Positions 1-5,139 of a stretch of 5,139 bases of DNA are shown here, piece after piece. Origin of the DNA: an uncultured Pseudomonadota bacterium (GTDB taxonomy: Bacteria; Pseudomonadota; Gammaproteobacteria; Burkholderiales; Usitatibacteraceae); NCBI GenBank assembly GCA_937898635.1, contig CALEJW010000054.1, forward strand, positions 1-5,139. The letters run 5' to 3'. The notes below the pieces were generated by a model. It was not told the DNA's origin, made no database searches, and saw nothing but the letters and a program-made list of their open reading frames with translations. The position numbers were made by a program, and so were the translations under genes. The number at the start of each line of letters is the position of its first letter. Position 1 is the first letter of the stretch.

Positions 1-76
1 CCCGGCGCCCAGAGCCGGAAGCGCGTGGCTCCGTCGCCGCGAACCTCGGCGCCGAAGGGCATTTCGTGGCGGCGTT

Positions 77-80
<4 letters not shown>
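1..80 (-). CDS. treZ: Malto-oligosyltrehalose trehalohydrolase, N-terminal fragment (cut by window edge)
   Basis: Only the first 26 codons are in the window; the gene continues past position 1. From a GTG at 80..78 it reads MKRRHEMPFGAEV and then RGDGATRFRLWAP. This resembles the start of TreZ proteins, where an RRH-MPFGAE stretch leads into an FRLWAP strand of the N-terminal immunoglobulin-like (CBM48-type) domain. TreZ is a cytoplasmic GH13 enzyme that cleaves the terminal trehalosyl unit from malto-oligosyltrehalose made by TreY. The GTG shares four bases (GTGA) with the glgX stop, the usual arrangement for translational coupling. An ATG seven codons in is an alternative start, but no purine-rich site precedes it and the upstream residues look family-like. 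No catalytic region is visible, so the call rests on the N-terminus and on the glgX neighbour. GlgB and other CBM48-GH13 enzymes also have an FRLWAP-like strand, but the RRHEMPFGAE lead favours TreZ. Confidence 0.82.
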
Positions 81-2245
<2,165 letters not shown>

Positions 2246-2271
2246 GCCGGCCGCCCCGGAGGGCGGACGGC
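2246..2271 (-). promoter_or_regulatory. GC-rich stem-loop with UCCG tetraloop directly before the glgX start
   Basis: Read on the minus strand, GCCGTCCGCCC (2271..2261) pairs with GGGCGGCCGGC (2256..2246) around a TCCG loop. The stem is 11 positions long with ten G-C pairs and one T/C mismatch. The loop closed by C-G gives cUCCGg, a UNCG-class tetraloop known to be unusually stable in RNA. The hairpin ends one base before the glgX GTG and contains the only G-rich stretch that could act as a ribosome binding site. No T-tract follows, so it is not a classical intrinsic terminator. Possible roles are masking of glgX initiation unless upstream translation opens it, or an intercistronic processing or stability element. 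The pairing is read from sequence; the function is inferred. Confidence 0.45.
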
Positions 2272-2288
2272 CGCCGCCGCGGGACGCC

Positions 2289-2966
2289 TCACGAGTCGTC
2301 CTTGCGCGACTTCGGCCACCAGCGCTCGAGGAGTCCCGCGGCCCAGTCCCGGCCCCCGAGCCCGAAGGCGAGGGCGAGCGCGAGCACGATGCCGGCCAGC
2401 AGGATCAGGAAGGTCTCGCGGATGATCGTCCCGCCGACGCTCACCTGGTCGAGCGCGATGAGGACCACGAAGACGATGATCGCGTACTGGGCGAGCCGGC
2501 CGAGGAGTTCCGCGTCGCTCACGCCGACGTTCCTGCAGTAGGTGATCACGGTGCCGCTCACGAATCGCGCGAAGTAGGCGCCGAAGACCAGCACCAGGAG
2601 GGCCACGATCACCTTGGGCACGAAGAGGACGACCTGGCCGAGGAGGTCGGTGATGTAGGTGAGCCCCAGGCTGTTGAAGGAGATCACCAGGGCCGCGAGG
2701 ATGACGAGCCAGTAGGCGAGGATCCCGAAGATGGCGGTGGTGTCCACGCCGACCCCGCCCTGGGCGAGGAAGCCGTCGACGCCCGCGCGCTCGGTGAGCA
2801 CGTTGAAGTTGATCGCCCGCAGGCCCTTCTCGACCGCGAAGCGGGCCGCCTTGGCGAACAGCCAGCCGATGACGAGCACCAGGAGCGCCAGCGCCAGGCG
2901 GGGCGCGAAGGCGCCGACCTGGGCGAGCAGCGCCCTCACGGGCTCGAGCAGGATCTCGACGTTCAT
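2289..2966 (-). CDS. Small multi-pass membrane protein, conserved TM-helix (MscS-related) family
   Basis: This 225-residue inner-membrane protein has about five hydrophobic helices, near residues 20-40, 77-100, 112-135, 156-175 and 180-203. It looks internally duplicated: APRLALALLVLVIGWLFAK (21-39) is echoed by VPKVIVALLVLVFGAYFAR (116-134), and each is followed by a charged stretch with N(F)NVL..AGV or RNVGVSD. That layout matches the conserved TM-helix repeat found in small mechanosensitive-channel-like proteins. The last helix ends in ALALAFGLGGRD (197-207), which resembles the pore-helix end of MscS-type channels, but the protein stops about 18 residues later. The MscS cytoplasmic beta domain is therefore absent, and calling it a working channel would be overreach. 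The ATG start is supported by a clear Shine-Dalgarno. It lies 39 bp after treS-mak and 43 bp before glgX. Its place in a trehalose/glucan operon hints at an osmotic or membrane-tension role, but substrate and function are unknown. Confidence 0.85.
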   Translation of the reverse strand: MNVEILLEPVRALLAQVGAFAPRLALALLVLVIGWLFAKAARFAVEKGLRAINFNVLTERAGVDGFLAQGGVGVDTTAIFGILAYWLVILAALVISFNSLGLTYITDLLGQVVLFVPKVIVALLVLVFGAYFARFVSGTVITYCRNVGVSDAELLGRLAQYAIIVFVVLIALDQVSVGGTIIRETFLILLAGIVLALALAFGLGGRDWAAGLLERWWPKSRKDDS

Positions 2967-2975
2967 GTTTGCTGT

Positions 2976-2983
2976 CTCCTCTC
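2976..2983 (-). promoter_or_regulatory. Shine-Dalgarno for the TM-helix membrane protein
   Basis: GAGAGGAG on the minus strand contains AGGAG nine bases before the ATG at 2966..2964. It is the best ribosome binding site in the window and fixes the start of the membrane-protein gene. The other two starts seen here (glgX and treZ) lack a comparable site, so this gene may initiate independently while its downstream neighbours rely more on coupling. The rest of the 39-bp spacer after the treS-mak stop shows no convincing terminator or promoter. Confidence 0.75.
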
Positions 2984-3005
2984 GTTGTGCGGACGCCGGC
3001 GGCCC

Positions 3006-5139
<2,134 letters not shown>

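Noticed and set aside
2246..2271. The pre-glgX hairpin as a rho-independent terminator
   Set aside because: The stem is strong, but no T-run follows it on either strand, and the glgX start codon comes one base later.
2967..3005. A promoter or terminator in the gap between treS-mak and the membrane-protein gene
   Set aside because: The 39 bases hold a Shine-Dalgarno and a short GC palindrome (GCCGGC), but no -35/-10 pair and no stem followed by a T-tract.

Overview
This is a G+C-rich bacterial window (visibly well over 60% G+C, strong G/C third-position bias, GTG starts). It is almost fully coding, and every gene I accept lies on the minus strand. In transcription order, from high to low coordinates, it holds: the C-terminal part of a trehalose synthase fused to a maltokinase (treS-mak, entering from beyond 5139); a small five-helix membrane protein of the conserved-TM-helix family related to MscS channels; a complete glycogen debranching enzyme (glgX); and the first 26 codons of malto-oligosyltrehalose trehalohydrolase (treZ, leaving the window at position 1). 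The spacers are 39 bp, 43 bp and a 4-bp overlap, with no terminator-like T-tract between genes, so one operon is likely. Composition, the TreS-maltokinase fusion and the gene mix suggest a high-GC proteobacterium, perhaps a betaproteobacterium. That assignment is inference from family knowledge, not a database result.

The genes fit a trehalose/alpha-glucan interconversion cluster. TreS isomerises trehalose and maltose, and the fused kinase makes maltose 1-phosphate, the substrate GlgE uses to extend alpha-1,4-glucan. In the other direction GlgX debranches glucan, and TreZ, with TreY (not in the window), releases trehalose from the chain ends. The locus therefore carries parts of both a trehalose-to-glucan and a glucan-to-trehalose route. 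The membrane protein between them could link the cluster to osmotic or membrane-tension state, which is speculative.

No mobile element, CRISPR array, tRNA or rRNA was seen. The metabolic genes are ordinary for their families. The less usual observations are at the gene junctions. A strong GC hairpin with a UCCG tetraloop ends one base before the glgX start, and a 16-codon mini-ORF spans the same gap with GTGA overlaps at both ends. A G7 run in the correct frame for a -1 slippery heptamer lies just before the glgX stop, and a -1 slip there would fuse GlgX to TreZ. All three are hypotheses read from sequence alone. I do not see a clearly new system here.
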